Shown: piece by piece, positions 24,257-36,300 of the stretch
Numbering within the stretch: the stretch's first letter is position 1
Layout: every line of letters begins with the position of its first letter
Source of the DNA: Chamaecrista fasciculata
Taxonomy: Eukaryota; Streptophyta; Magnoliopsida; Fabales; Fabaceae
Length of the DNA: 64,000 bases
Assembly (NCBI GenBank): GCA_003254925.1
Contig: QANZ01017774.1
Coordinates: 62,001-126,000, forward strand
Direction of reading: 5' to 3'
The notes under the pieces: model-generated
The model's database searches: none
The model's input: only the letters and a program-made list of their open reading frames with translations
What the model was told of the DNA's origin: nothing
Position numbers and translations under genes: made by a program

Positions 24257-26087
24257 TAGCCACTTTTGTTTCACAAAAGCAACCTCTTTCGTAAATGAAT
24301 TCGTTTTAAAAAAATTGTAATTGTTTCAATTACAAGATACATAAAACAAATTAACAATCCAACCAAAAAACTCTTCAATTGATCCAACTCGATCATATCA
24401 ATGAATTCATTTTTTTTTTGGTAAGAGAATTCAAATCTAACTATAAACAATTAAGCTTAGCTTACGTATTGGGTGGAAAGAGGAGTATAATTAATGCAAA
24501 TTTTTAATTCAATTATGATAACTAAATAAAGACATGTAATTGATCATTATCACAACATTAAATAGATTAGATCGATGAATAAAACAAATAAGGTTAGACT
24601 ATTTCGAGAATTTAGTCGAATAAAATAATTGAGGCGATGTGCTACGCATTTACGTTAAACTTTTTCCACTATAGAAATCTGGATTCAAAACTAATAATTA
24701 TTATTATATGCATGCAAATTTTGAGATAAGTTAAATAATTCCAGAAAATTCAATATTCTGATATGTGTTCCGTAAAATATAATAGGCCTTTGAATACGTG
24801 ACTGATTTTGCAATTTGTTTTTCTTATATACGCTATATTTGTATTGAAGACTTTAAAAATAAATAAATTATACAAATGAACTTCTTGTCCATTTAAAAAA
24901 AAAAAGCTTTATCTAGGTTTCATTGTCCCATAAATTATAAGGTAAATTAAAGCTTCAAGGTTTTTATAGGTCTCACCCCTAAAAAAAATAATAAGTAAAG
25001 AAATAACGACGTTGACTTCTTGTCTATGCCTCCTCTATATATGTTGATTGGACACAGTTATAAGGCAAGAACCCACCTTTCTAATCCAAAACTTTTTCTC
25101 TTGGAATATCTGAAAATTATAAGGAAAGAAAAAAGTAAAAATTTGTATTGTTATCTCTAATCTTATTTAAGACATCTTAAATTTACATGAAAAAAGGCCA
25201 GGTTAATTAAAAATAATAATATACTCTCGTAAAATTTTAACATTTTAAATGATAAATTGTTTTACGTAAAATTATATATGAAATACCTTTTCCATTCCTT
25301 TCTTGTTTCTTGCAATATTTCTTTTCAAAACATACCCTAGTGGTGGTAATGATCATTGGTGAGGATCAATGAATATGATATCTTCCAAATAGGCAAGGCA
25401 TCATCATTTGGTAATCAATTAGTGTGTTTCTTTGAACAATTTGGATCTTTTAATTTGTTTGATAATGTTTCATTCCACATGTGTGTGACATCATTCACCT
25501 TTAAGAATGTGGGGTTTTATTGTTAGGCCTAATCCATATAAATATAATCCATCTTTGTCCCTACATACATTACTATATGTGTATATATCATTTCCAATTG
25601 CTAGAGGATATATTAAGAAATTCAATAAATATCAAATATCAATTTAACATTATATATAAACTTTTACCCGATTTTACAATTTATATAGACATGAAGGCCA
25701 TCAATTGGAACTTGTTGGGCCCAATGGACATATATAAATTGTCACATTAGTTACAACAAATTTAATCAAAGATATAAAGTCAATAGACAAACAAAATTAA
25801 TGCACTACTCTAACCCTCTTAATTATTTACTAGAAATTGATCAAACAAAATTAGTGGGCCAAACATGTTGAGTATCCTAAAAGCTACTAGCAAGAAGTAG
25901 TAATGATTATTAGTAGTTGATTACATTGATGAACAGTGAACCATGCATAATAAAAGCTCACATTTTCTAATTACTTTTGACTCAATAATTTGTATATCAT
26001 GCATGGCATCATGTTACAATTACATGTAATTATGGGAGATGTTATTTCATTGATTAAGCTTAAGAAACAGCCTTTTCATATTCTAAG

Positions 26088-26090
<3 letters not shown>

Positions 26091-26140
<50 letters not shown>
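26091..26140. repeat. (TC)25 microsatellite
   Basis: Uninterrupted TC dinucleotides in intergenic DNA. Confidence 0.95.
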
Positions 26141-26143
<3 letters not shown>

Positions 26144-26766
26144 ATTAACGATTCCAAAGATTGCCAAGTTAGTAATTTGATATTTAAAAAAATAAAAAAC
26201 ATAATTTAATCTTTTAAATAGATGATATATTTGTTAAGAACAAAAGATATAATTTTTAATCTATAAAAAAATTAATAAATATATCAATTAATTTTTTTAG
26301 AGATTAAATTATATATTTTAATCTTTTAAGAATTCATATATTGATTTAATATATATATATATATATGACAACTACTTGACATGAATAATCCCTAAAATGT
26401 AATCTTCCAATATTGTTTTTTTTTCTTGCTCAATAATGTTTAGGCAAAAATATTATTTTTGTCTTTGATCGATTTTATTTTTTGATCTAACTTTAGTTAA
26501 TGTTAACGACAAATTCTATGTGACTAATGACATGTAATGTAAAATTGGTAGAAAAAGAAAATTAAGTTTTTACTCATATTGAAAAATAGAATGAAGTATA
26601 TTATTAATTTATTGAAAAAAGTTAGTCAAACAATAAAATCGACCAAAATATAAAACTTTGGAACTAAAATTGACAGTAAACAAATATTGAGAATGAAATT
26701 GAAAATTGGTGTAAAGTTTAGAGACGAACTTGATGCTTTACCTAATGTTATTAATAATTTTAATTA

Positions 26767-27255
26767 GGGTAAATTACACATATGGTCCCTGTGGTTTGGC
26801 CCATTTACAGAAAGGGTTCCTGTGGTTTAAAAAGTGGCAAATAAGGTTAACAGAAAAAGGTACCAGGAGGTATTTACCATCCAAAACTAACAGGGACCCA
26901 TTTCCAAATAATGTATAACTCACGTGACCCATTTCCACATACCCAATCACTATTTTCAGAGGATTAGGGTTCGAGAATGGAAGAAAATGGCGAGAATGAG
27001 AGTTAGGGTTCGCAAGGATGTGGAGATAGAGTTTGATTTTTGCACAATGAAGAAATTAGGGATTGGATATGTGGAAATGAGTTATGTGAGTTGCACATTG
27101 TCCTAATTCCGTTAGTTTTAGTTGACAAATGCTACCTCTTGTGACCCTTTTTGTTAATGGAGTAAATCACATGCACTTATTTGTCACTTTTTAAATCACA
27201 TGGACCCTTTCTGTAAATGGGCTAAACCACAGGAACTTACTGTGTAATTTACCCC
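26767..27255. mobile_element. Mutator-like foldback element (about 489 bp)
   Basis: Begins GGGTAAATTACACATATGG and ends with the inverse, with 'ctgtggttt' modules in both arms. A perfect 9-bp TSD, TTTTAATTA, is at 26758-26766 and 27256-27264. One extra C lies at the right end. The centre carries a short unrelated spacer (gggttcgagaatggaag). Confidence 0.85.
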
Positions 27256-28886
27256 TTTTAATTATGTGATGAGTTTACATGTGGATGTAATTCATATTGT
27301 AATAAATATAATATATTAATATCTCCAATATTAGTGCCTTTTAAGTTTTAAGTATGTATGATACACAGTACGGTGAATAAAAACTGACACAGATACGAAA
27401 CACGATATGAATACAGTATATATTTATATATATAAATAATTAAAAATTAATTAATTTTAGTGAAAACTTTGAAAATTATCATATATATTCATAATATATA
27501 TATATATCATATGTATTACTATTTTTTATTATTTGTCATATTAAAATCAAAAAAATTAATTTTATATTTTAAAATTTATAAATATGTATCGTACGGATAC
27601 TGAACACAAAACAATGCGTTGTCAAAATGAAATGCCCCTTCATGCAGATGTCTGCAAGCTGAAATGAAGAAGGCACGTGTTGAGACTTTCAAGTGATATA
27701 ATATAAGTATAACACACTAATATATCTAGGGCTAAAAAGTTCTTTAATTTTGACATGGTCTCGAACTGAGAATAATGGCCTCCATGTATGAATATATAAA
27801 TATATATATGGGTGATCTGTCCTTCACTAATATGAATTAATTGACTCATCAATATTGACTGTCTCGAGTAAGGATAAGCACAAATGTTTTATGCTAGAAA
27901 AGTCTCGAGTCAATTAACATACAAGGTATAATCAAATGACAATTATGTCCCTTTTTAGTATTATTATCTTTCACCAAATAAGTACTATTTTTTAGTATAT
28001 ATATATATATGAATGACGAAGTGTTACTTACATTTTATAGTTGATGTATACTTTGTTTAAAAAAAAAGGGAAAGTCGTATGTATAGTTTTCCTGTCAGAA
28101 TTTAGATGTCGGTAGTCTGAGTTTAGTGTTTACACATATAATATTTTATGATATTTTACTATGTTTTCCCTCAACAAGTAATTATTATTTGTAATTAAGA
28201 GATCCGCCAATAAAATATTACTGTTTCTTTTGGCTAAATAGAAAATATTATTATTAATAAAATGTGTATTATATATTTGAGGAATTAAATTTTTTATGTT
28301 CTTTTACTTATATATAAGCAACCTTTTTTAAAAATGGGTTGACGTACGTTGCAAGTTAACATTATATTATTAGTAATTAATTAACTATGCAACAGCAACT
28401 TTCCATCCACCTAAAAGTTCTGCTTTTTTTGAGACATAATTAAATATTATTAACAATTTGTAATATACTGAAAAACTTTAATTAGGTCAATTTACAAAAA
28501 AAGAAACAATAATTAAATTGATAATAGATAAATAAATTTATTGAAATCGAATATTTTAGAAAATTATTTTTTTTTAATTTAAAAGCTTGAATTTTTCTAA
28601 AGAAGAAAACTGAGCACCACGGCATTCATTTTATATATAATATTATCAATTATCATGAAATATGTCTGTGGGTATGTATGATTTAATTTTGGAATTTTTA
28701 TTATCATTTTACTCTAGTAAATGATTACAACTCATTCTATCTTTTTTGGGGCCTGTACAAAAATAATTTTATATTACAAATTAAATAAAACACTGACAAT
28801 TTTTCGAATGATTGTTCACTTTGAGCTCTTCAGTGTCAAAAGAAGTTTAAAGCATCTACGGTAAATTAATATTGTTATTTTTTATA
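27256..28886. other. Intergenic AT-rich DNA
   Basis: No gene or well-defined element seen. Several short TA runs. Confidence 0.5.
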
Positions 28887-29057
28887 GGATTTATCTAACA
28901 TGTGTCTTTAAAGTTTTTTTGATTGGTTAGTAGAGCATCTCATATCTTGAAATCTACGAAAGTTTATTTAAAAGATAATTTGTAATGTTTGAAAACTCAC
29001 TTGACCAATCAAAAGAAACCTTAACATGTGCCCTAAAGGCACATGTTAGAAGAACCC
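28887..29057. mobile_element. Short Mutator-like MITE (171 bp), family shared with 60250
   Basis: The termini GGATTTATCTAACATGTG and GTGCC...CACATGTTAGAAGAACCC are inverted repeats. The 9-bp TSD TTTTTTATA is at 28878-28886 and 29058-29066. The internal sequence, including ttgattggt and its complement, matches the element at 60250-60433 in reverse orientation. Confidence 0.85.
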
Positions 29058-29164
29058 TTTTTTATATTATAATTAAATAAAGAATCATAAACCCCAATTA
29101 AAAAGAAATTTCACTAACTTCCCGTGATCCTACATCCAAGCAATATTAGTACTGGCCTTACTCT

Positions 29165-29345
29165 ATGATATAAAGTTTGATTTTTCACATAGGATGTAAT
29201 GGGTCATGAGCCAATAAAATAATGACACGTGGAAGAGTTACTTGTATATAACTCATGATGTGACTCCATACACACTTTTGATTGGTTAAAAAATTATTTT
29301 TTATTATTTTTCAACATTAAATTATATCAATGACTATAATTATTG
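29165..29345. mobile_element. Partial hAT-like MITE related to the one at 58720
   Basis: It matches the reverse complement of 58720-58947 over about 175 bp (ataaagtttga..., gtcatgagccaataa, gacacgtgga, gattggttaaaaaatt). The far end is missing or diverged, so no TSD can be read. Truncated copy. Confidence 0.65.
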
Positions 29346-29525
29346 ATCCTCTTTTCTCTTTGTAATCCCTTACCTCAAGGTCAGATTTTAACTTGTCTCT
29401 TAAATTATATTAATTTCACTTTAATCCCTTAACTTTCAGAGGTTGAACAAAAGATTCTTAATTCTCAATATTATTAATTTATTCAACAAAAAAATATTAT
29501 ATTTGAGAGACTTTTATGTACTTAT

Positions 29526-29700
29526 TTATTTTTTTTTTGTATAGTTAGAGTTCCCTCATCCATCCGTGTAACAATTTAAGTGAAGACTAATTACATTCGG
29601 ACCAAAAGCAAACAATTAAAGCTCTTCCAACAATATCAACTTTAGGGCTCAAATTTAGGTTCTTCAACTTAAGGTACAACTCGCTTACTAGTTACTAGTG
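29526..29700 (-). mobile_element. tRNA-derived SINE, copy 1
   Basis: On the minus strand it reads gtaagcgagttgtacc, then a degenerate B-box region, then gttggaag, then 'attagtcttcacttaaa', and ends in an A-rich tail (plus-strand T run at 29530-29539). It shares this order with the copies at 29724 and 51866. Borders are approximate. Confidence 0.65.
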
Positions 29701-29723
29701 TACCAAATATTTGTTTATACTTA

Positions 29724-29873
29724 TTTTTTTTGGTTAAGTCGTGGGTATCTCCTGCCTATCCGTGTAACGGTCTAAGCGAAGACTAATTTCATTCGAGCCT
29801 CAGAAACAAAATGGTCAGAGTCCTTCCAACAATGTCGACTCTAGGGATCGAACTTGGATCATTTCCCTAGGAT
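29724..29873 (-). mobile_element. tRNA-derived SINE, copy 2
   Basis: The minus strand has a good B box, gttcgatccctag, followed by gtcgacattgttggaagg and 'attagtcttcgcttagac', ending in an A-run. It lies 24 bp from copy 1 in the same orientation and is truncated at its 5' end relative to it. Confidence 0.7.
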
Positions 29874-30332
29874 GTTTATACTTATTTGTTTGTTTCTCCT
29901 CTCTCACTCTTTATATATGGATATATATTTAAATATAGTGAATAGATAATTAATATTTCCAATCGTTTACATTAAACATGTTAATTGGTTTAAACTCAAT
30001 AATTTTAAATAGTAGTAGGTAAAGAAACTTTTAATTAATTCTTGGAAGTTAAAGGATCAAAATGAAACGAATAAAACTTAGAGTAAATTAATAATTTGAT
30101 AAATGAAAGACGATAAATTTCTCAATTTAATGCTTGAAAAATTAAATTATAAAATTTAGTCCCTAAAAAATGTAATTTTAATCAATTTAGTAGCTTTGTT
30201 AAAGATATTAAATGACAAATTTAATGTGACTCTAGATTTTATTGACATTATATTTAACAATTGATATTAGAAAAATCATTTTTTTTTGGTTGGCGAAAAA
30301 TCATATTTTAACTCAATGAACATAGTGAAATA

Positions 30333-30602
30333 CTCCCTCCTGTTCTATATATCTGATGTTTTGGAGAATTTTTTTTGTTCCAAAATTCCTTATGTTTTAT
30401 GAATTCAATAGAACATTAATTATTTTTTTACCATTCTATCCCTATTATATATAGTAGAGTCATAAATGAATAAACATTTCCCAAGTAATTTAATAGGGAT
30501 AGTTTAGCTTTTCTATCTCATTTTTCTCTTAATTTTAGGTGAACTAATCATTTCCTTAATCTGTGTGCATTTTTACTTTAAACATCAGAGAACCGGAGGG
30601 AG
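30333..30602. mobile_element. Stowaway-like MITE (270 bp)
   Basis: The ends CTCCCTCC / GGAGGGAG have the target TA duplicated at 30331-30332 and 30603-30604, the Tc1/mariner (Stowaway) pattern. Internal sequence matches the MITE at 30750-31041 in inverted orientation (acatcag, gggatagttta, atcatttccttaatctgtgtg). Confidence 0.88.
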
Positions 30603-30749
30603 TAGTAACATTAAATTTTTGGATCCATGCATGGTTTCACCCATTGAATTACTTGTAAAGAGATTGATCACTATTGTTGATGATGAAGAGCCTACATAAA
30701 TAGCATTTAAGTGTAAAAAAAAAATATTTTCACTAAATTTAAATTAATA

Positions 30750-31041
30750 CTCCCTCCGTTTCTATATATGTGGTGTTTAAGATTTCTACACACAGATTAA
30801 GGAAATGATTAGCCAACATAGAATGAAGAGAAAAATGAGGTAGAATGACTAAACTATCCCTATTAAATAACTACTAGTTAATCACATAAGTCAATTGTAG
30901 CTTTTATTACTCATTAGATTTAAAGGGGTAGAATGGTACAACAATAATTAATGTCCTTTAGAATTCATAAAACATCAGATCTTTTGGAAGTTGGAACAAA
31001 AATAATTCTCTAAAACATCATATAAAACAAACCGGAGGGAG
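30750..31041. mobile_element. Stowaway-like MITE (292 bp), inverted partner
   Basis: CTCCCTCCG / CGGAGGGAG ends are flanked by TA (30748-30749 and 31042-31043). Same family as 30333-30602 but facing the opposite way, 147 bp away. The pair therefore forms a long inverted repeat. Confidence 0.88.
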
Positions 31042-32039
31042 TATATTATTAATAAAAGACACAAATATATTTTCACCTTCCTTGCTTCCTCTTCATTATA
31101 TATACTCTTCTCTTCCCACATGACCATAATGCCACTCTCTCTGCACCCCATCTCTCATCTAATTCTGACCACAGCACCACACACACAAAACACACAAATT
31201 GGACTGCTTTGCAATTTTTAGGGACCATTGTGTAATATTCACTCAGGGACTGATTAGTGAATGTTTTTTAACTATAAATGAGACATTGAGTCATTGAGAC
31301 ATCATATTATGAGAAATATGGTCGTAAATTTCCCGGTTCAGCTTCCTTCTTTTGCTTCTTCAAATTCTTGCTTATTCTGTATACTCCATTTTATTCACTC
31401 TTTGGATCGTGTGTGACTTGAAGGTCTTAGTTACACAATCAGTGTGGTAATTCCAGGTTAGTAATTTTAATCTCCCACGCTGAATTATTCCAGGTTAGTA
31501 ATTAGTAATTTCTTGGCCTGAATAATATGATTGTGGTTTAATCTTGGCCTGACTGAATTCAATACATCTCTTAATTGTTTTGTTTGGAATTCGTCCTTGA
31601 TCTGGTGTGAATCTGTCATTCAATTCCAGATCATTTTTGGTGAATGTTCTTGAACTCCAGAATTGGAACCGAAATTGAAATTCGCAGTGTTTTGTATCAT
31701 GAACCCCTGCATATTCGATTATCGCGATTTTGGCTCGCTTCGATTTGGCTAGATGTGAAAATGGTTTCTGAAATTGATTCTTAGTTTTTCGTTTTCGGCA
31801 CTTAATCTTCACTTTGTTTCAACCAATTCTATTCAAACACCTGGATCTGCTTGAGTTTCGAAAATGGCACGATGTGAGGGTTCGAAATTTCTGGTGATTT
31901 TGATTCATCAATTTGGACCAGTTTTTGGATGATTCTGGATTCGAAAAGACGAAAACCTCCTCCTCTCACCGAACCGTTTTCCGCCGGGTTGGACCGCCGG
32001 GTCCTCAGAGACATGACCCGACCAAAGGTTGAAGACGCA
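31042..32039 (+). promoter_or_regulatory. Likely upstream/5' leader region of the LONGIFOLIA-like gene
   Basis: From about 31090 the base composition rises and CT-rich tracts appear (ctcttctcttccc, ctctctctgcacccc), as in plant leaders. A short duplication (aattccaggttagtaatt type) lies near 31450-31505. TRM/LNG genes are known for long 5' leaders with introns, so transcription may begin here, about 2 kb before the ATG. Open frames on the opposite strand look like chance. Confidence 0.35.
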
Positions 32040-32185
32040 TTTTTTTTTTTTAAACGGCGTCGTTTGCGTTTTGGTCCTTTATATTTATAAAAAGGAAATT
32101 GAAACTCCTGAACTGCAACGGGAGACTCGAACCGAGACCGTAGAGGAAAGCATAATTCACCAAAGGACACTGAGCTAGGCATCAT
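32040..32185 (-). mobile_element. tRNA-derived SINE-like element
   Basis: On the minus strand: an A-box-like tagctcagtgtcc, then 35 bp later a very good B box ggttcgagtctcccg, then an AT-rich body and an A-run (plus-strand T12 at 32040). The spacing is that of a tRNA head. No clear TSD. It lies just beside the Mutator-like foldback at 32197. Confidence 0.55.
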
Positions 32186-32196
32186 ATTTTAATTAT

Positions 32197-32559
32197 GGGT
32201 AAATTACACTTTGTTATTTTTTTTTTATGGATCGAATTCATTTTGGTATCATGTTCTTTTAAAAAGTAACACTTTGGTACTATGTTTTTTTGCACATTTT
32301 GGTATCCTATTCTTTCAAAAGTGATATTTTGATACCACGTTTTTGCTCCATTAACACTTTCATACCATGTTCTATGAATCGATTTCACTTTGATACCCTG
32401 TTCTATCTTTATTAGGGTACCAAAATGTTAACAGTGCAAAGAATATAATACTAAAATGTCACTTTTAAAAGAACAAGACACCAAAGTGTCACTTTTGAAA
32501 GAACAAAGTACCAAAGTGAAACCGGTTCATAAAATAGGGTACAAGAGTATAATTTATCC
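32197..32559. mobile_element. Mutator-like foldback element (363 bp)
   Basis: GGGTAAATTACACTTTG at the left and AATTTATCC at the right, with 'tttggtac/gtaccaaa' modules in inverted arms. A perfect 9-bp TSD, TTTAATTAT, at 32188-32196 and 32560-32568. It lies in the upstream region of the LONGIFOLIA-like gene. Confidence 0.88.
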
Positions 32560-33302
32560 TTTAATTATTGTATCAATTAATATTTTATTTAATGGTTTTA
32601 CTATTTTGTTAATTGCAAAATTTAGCCCATATTTTTGTTTAGCCCATATTTTTAGGATTAAAAGGGTTTGCATCGATCAGTGATTGAAAATTGTTTAGGA
32701 TTTTTGGGATATTCCCTTTTTTACCTCTTTTTTATTCGACTGTGTGTGAGTAGTGTGAGATTGGGAAAAAATGTTTGGAAAATCGAGAAAAGGAATGTTT
32801 GGAAAAAATGTGAGATTGGGAACATTTGGGATTGCAACTTGGTCAACACAAGTTCTGTTTTTCCATTTTGTGTTTTGTTTTCCACATTTGTGAGATATTA
32901 AGAGAAGCCAAAGCTATTAAGCCAAACTATTTGATTATTTATTCATTTATTTATGTAACTCGCTACAGGATACAAGCATAAAGATTTAGAAGAAGGTACT
33001 TGTAAGCTGCTGCTTAAGCCAGTTTCCGATTCTACATATTGAACTACAATTTTGATTTTTGAGAGTGAAGGACACTAGACTTTACGTTTGGATGGTGATG
33101 ATCTTTGTGAGCTATCTATACTTATGAATCATTCCTATATTGTATTAATTGAATCAGGATCATCTCCCAAAAGGGTTTTGTTATGTTGTATTGTATGAGT
33201 AGATTTGATAGAAAATAACCATGGTGACATTATGAACATTGGGAATAATTGTTTCTGGTGGTTGAGGGGTTGAGTTATATATTTAAGAAGAGGTAGATAG
33301 AT
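32560..33302 (+). promoter_or_regulatory. Upstream region or 5' leader immediately before the LONGIFOLIA-like ATG
   Basis: No gene. A possible acceptor (ctacag/gatacaag near 32968) would fit the end of a leader intron, giving a leader exon of about 330 bp before the ATG at 33303. Unproven. Confidence 0.3.
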
Positions 33303-36300
33303 ATGGCATCAAAGCTCCTGCATTCTTTAGCAGATGACAATCCAGATTTACAACAGCAGATAGGATGCATGACTGGGATATTCCAACTTTTCGATCGCCA
33401 TCATGTTCTAGCCGCTGGACACATTGACCAGAAGAGGCTGCCTCCTCCTCCGGCTAATCGTTTAAGTAGGCACTGTTTAATTTGGTTTTTTATTTGAACA
33501 TGTTTTCTCAATGATTCTGTTTGGTTCATGGATGCTAATCTCTTATCAAATGTTAGTTGTATTTGCTAATTGATTATAAGGAACATAGTTCGTTTTTTCT
33601 TCAACTGTTACAATTTTTCTCGGCTTTCAAGAGTATAAGATGTTGATGTATTGGCCAAAAAAAAAAAAAGATGTTGATCTGATGATCATGATTCATGATC
33701 GTTTATCCAACAATGATCCCCTTTTAAGTTCATTTTGAAACTTTTTTTTTTGATCGAAAAGATGTTGAACTTCTTCATGTATAGTGTTGGTTCCTAGTCA
33801 TATATGCCTTTAAACTTGTAAATGTGTCATTGTGTTTACTTTTAACTCTTCTTTCATTGTAGGCGGGAATTCTCAATTCAGATATGGCGGACTAGAAAAG
33901 GATTCTAATAACCTAAATCATCACCAAACAACGTCTGTAAGAATCTTCTTTCTTCCTTCATGTTTGACATATTAGCTACTGTTTTACAATACAATAGCAT
34001 TTGAATAAATTTTTGAACTGAGGCGACGGACAATTTATTACATGTTTCTATATGTTGAATCTGTGATGTATCATCCTTAGCACATGAATCTATTTGTCTT
34101 CCATCTATTCGGGTGAAATGTGAAAGTTTAAGAATTATCAATATCTTCCTTAAAATATTTCTTTCTAAGTAAATTCCAGATTCAAAGACTTCCTAATTCT
34201 GAATGCATCTGAAATTTAAAAAAAAAAAATTAAGCATTTGCTTTAAAATGAATTTATGAAAATTATAAAATTTATTGCAGGAAGTGAGCTCAATCAAGGG
34301 CGTGAGTGAGAAACAAAGGATCTCCGCAGAGTCATCAAGAGCCTCTTTTTCTTCTTGTTCATCATCATTGTCCTCTGTTGATTCCAGAGCTCAAGCGGAT
34401 GCTTCCTTTGACCACACTATTTTTCCTGAAACTTCTTCAAGGGAATCAATTATGAACCAAACAACTGTCTCTCCTCGTTTAGGACATCAATCCCTTGACC
34501 TGAGGGATGTCGTGAAGGACTCTATGTATAGGGAGGCTAGAGGACTATCAATGAAGACTGCAGCTAAAGAGGATGCTCTCATTCACAATATGAAGCGAAG
34601 GGACTCCCCAAGGCCTCCTCAGCTGTCCAATTTGGTTGATGGATCTTATGGAGTTGGAACCAATGAGAATGGGAATCAAAGAATGCCAGTTGATCTAAGG
34701 GAGTCTTACAGAGTCCTTGCTAAACTAAGAGAAACACCATGGTATTATTATGGTGAATCTAGAGAACTTCCAAGGCCATCAAATGAAGTAAATGATGGAC
34801 ATGGGTATTTATTGTCGAAGGATGCTCCTCGGTTTTCTTATGATGGAAGAGAAACAAGTTGTTCATCTTTTGAATCAAGAAATGCCATCAAAGGCCCACC
34901 AAAGCCGAAAGAGTGGCCTAGACTTTCACTGGACAGTAGGGAAGGCTCATGGGGCACTTATAGCTTAAGAGGTCTTGGTAGTGGCACCTCCACATCGGAT
35001 GACAAAGTCTCTAGTCTACCACAGTCTTTAGCGAGTCAAAGGCGGCCTCCTAGTGTTGTAGCAAAACTAATGGGCTTGGAAACTTTGCCAGATTCCTTTT
35101 TCTCTGCTGATACTCAGTCGAGTTGGTCTGAAACTCCATCGGTTCAATATGATGGTCAGTTTCCAAGATCAACGGAAAATCGATTGATCAAACCACTAAA
35201 AGTTTTTAGTTCCCCAAAAAGCTCATTGAAAGACCCCAGTTCACCAAGGCGGAAGAATCCTGATTTGGTAATGAAACCCATTTCAAGTTCAAGGTTCCCC
35301 ATTGAACCAGCACCATGGAAGCAGCCTGATGGAAACAAAAATTCTCAGAAATCAAGTTCTGGGGCCATGAAATCTCCAGCAAGAACACGATATTCATTTC
35401 CCTCAGTTTATAGTGAGATTGAGAAGAGACTGAAGAATCTTGAATTCAAACAATCTGGAAGGGACCTCAGAGCACTCCAACAGATAATGGAAACAATGCA
35501 CGAAAAGGGACTGTTAGAGACCAAAAAAGAAGAACAAGCTTTAAATGTTGTAAGCCAACAAAATCCACAGGGCAATAGCTCTCAATTATCCTCAAGGAGG
35601 GGAGGTGACTTAGCAAGGACTTGTGAATCTCCAATTGTGATAATGAAACCAACTAAACTTGTTGAGAAAAATGGAAATTCTGCTTCTTCAGTAATTTCGC
35701 TAGGCAGACTTTCTGGTGCTCACAAACTCGACAGTGGTTCAAATGAAGATAAGAAAAAGGCTGAAACTTCTATTCAAATAGCCAAAGACGTCTCTCCTAA
35801 AAACAATCGCAGGGATGCTAGTGCCAATCACAATGATAAGAAAGAAAGTAGTAGCAAAACTGCAAGATCTTCACAATCTCAACCAAGATCTCAACAATTT
35901 TCAAAAGAGAATAGCTCAAGTTCAGTAAAGAACTCAGGATCTGTGAGGCTGAGAATGCAACAGAAGAAACTAGAGTTTGAGAGGCGAAACCCACAATATC
36001 CACCACCTGATTCAAATAAACCCAGAAGGAAACCCAGTAAGCAAGTGACTGATTCTGGCTCACCAGGTGGAAAACAGAGACCAAAATCCCCGAACTTACA
36101 ACACGACGACCACCAACAGATTCAAATGAGAAATGAATCAAGAGCATCGAGTAGCCAAGGAGATGAAATATTTATGCAATTTGATTGTGTTGCTGTCTCA
36201 AACTCAAATATGGATATGGAAGTCAGCAGTAGTTTACAGTCTGCTGATACTAATGATAGCCAGAGTCCATCCCTAAAGGACATTAAGCGATCCATTTCAA

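Larger units (their letters stand above)
22271..26090. other. Long intergenic region without a gene
   Basis: AT-rich. No exon could be supported; short open frames near 23.6 and 25.5 kb are hydrophobic, low-complexity translations without splice context. It contains the microsatellite at 23879 and a short GC-richer patch at 24159. Confidence 0.5.

Noticed and set aside
31495-32185. Two minus-strand open frames (105 and 118 codons) upstream of the LONGIFOLIA-like gene
   Set aside because: No family resemblance, one overlaps a SINE-like element, and composition fits a plus-strand leader or promoter rather than coding sequence.
34275-34281. Start of the long LONGIFOLIA exon as an independent gene start
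   Set aside because: The segment begins with an acceptor (ttgcag) and is joined in phase to two earlier exons with the conserved N-terminus, so it is internal.
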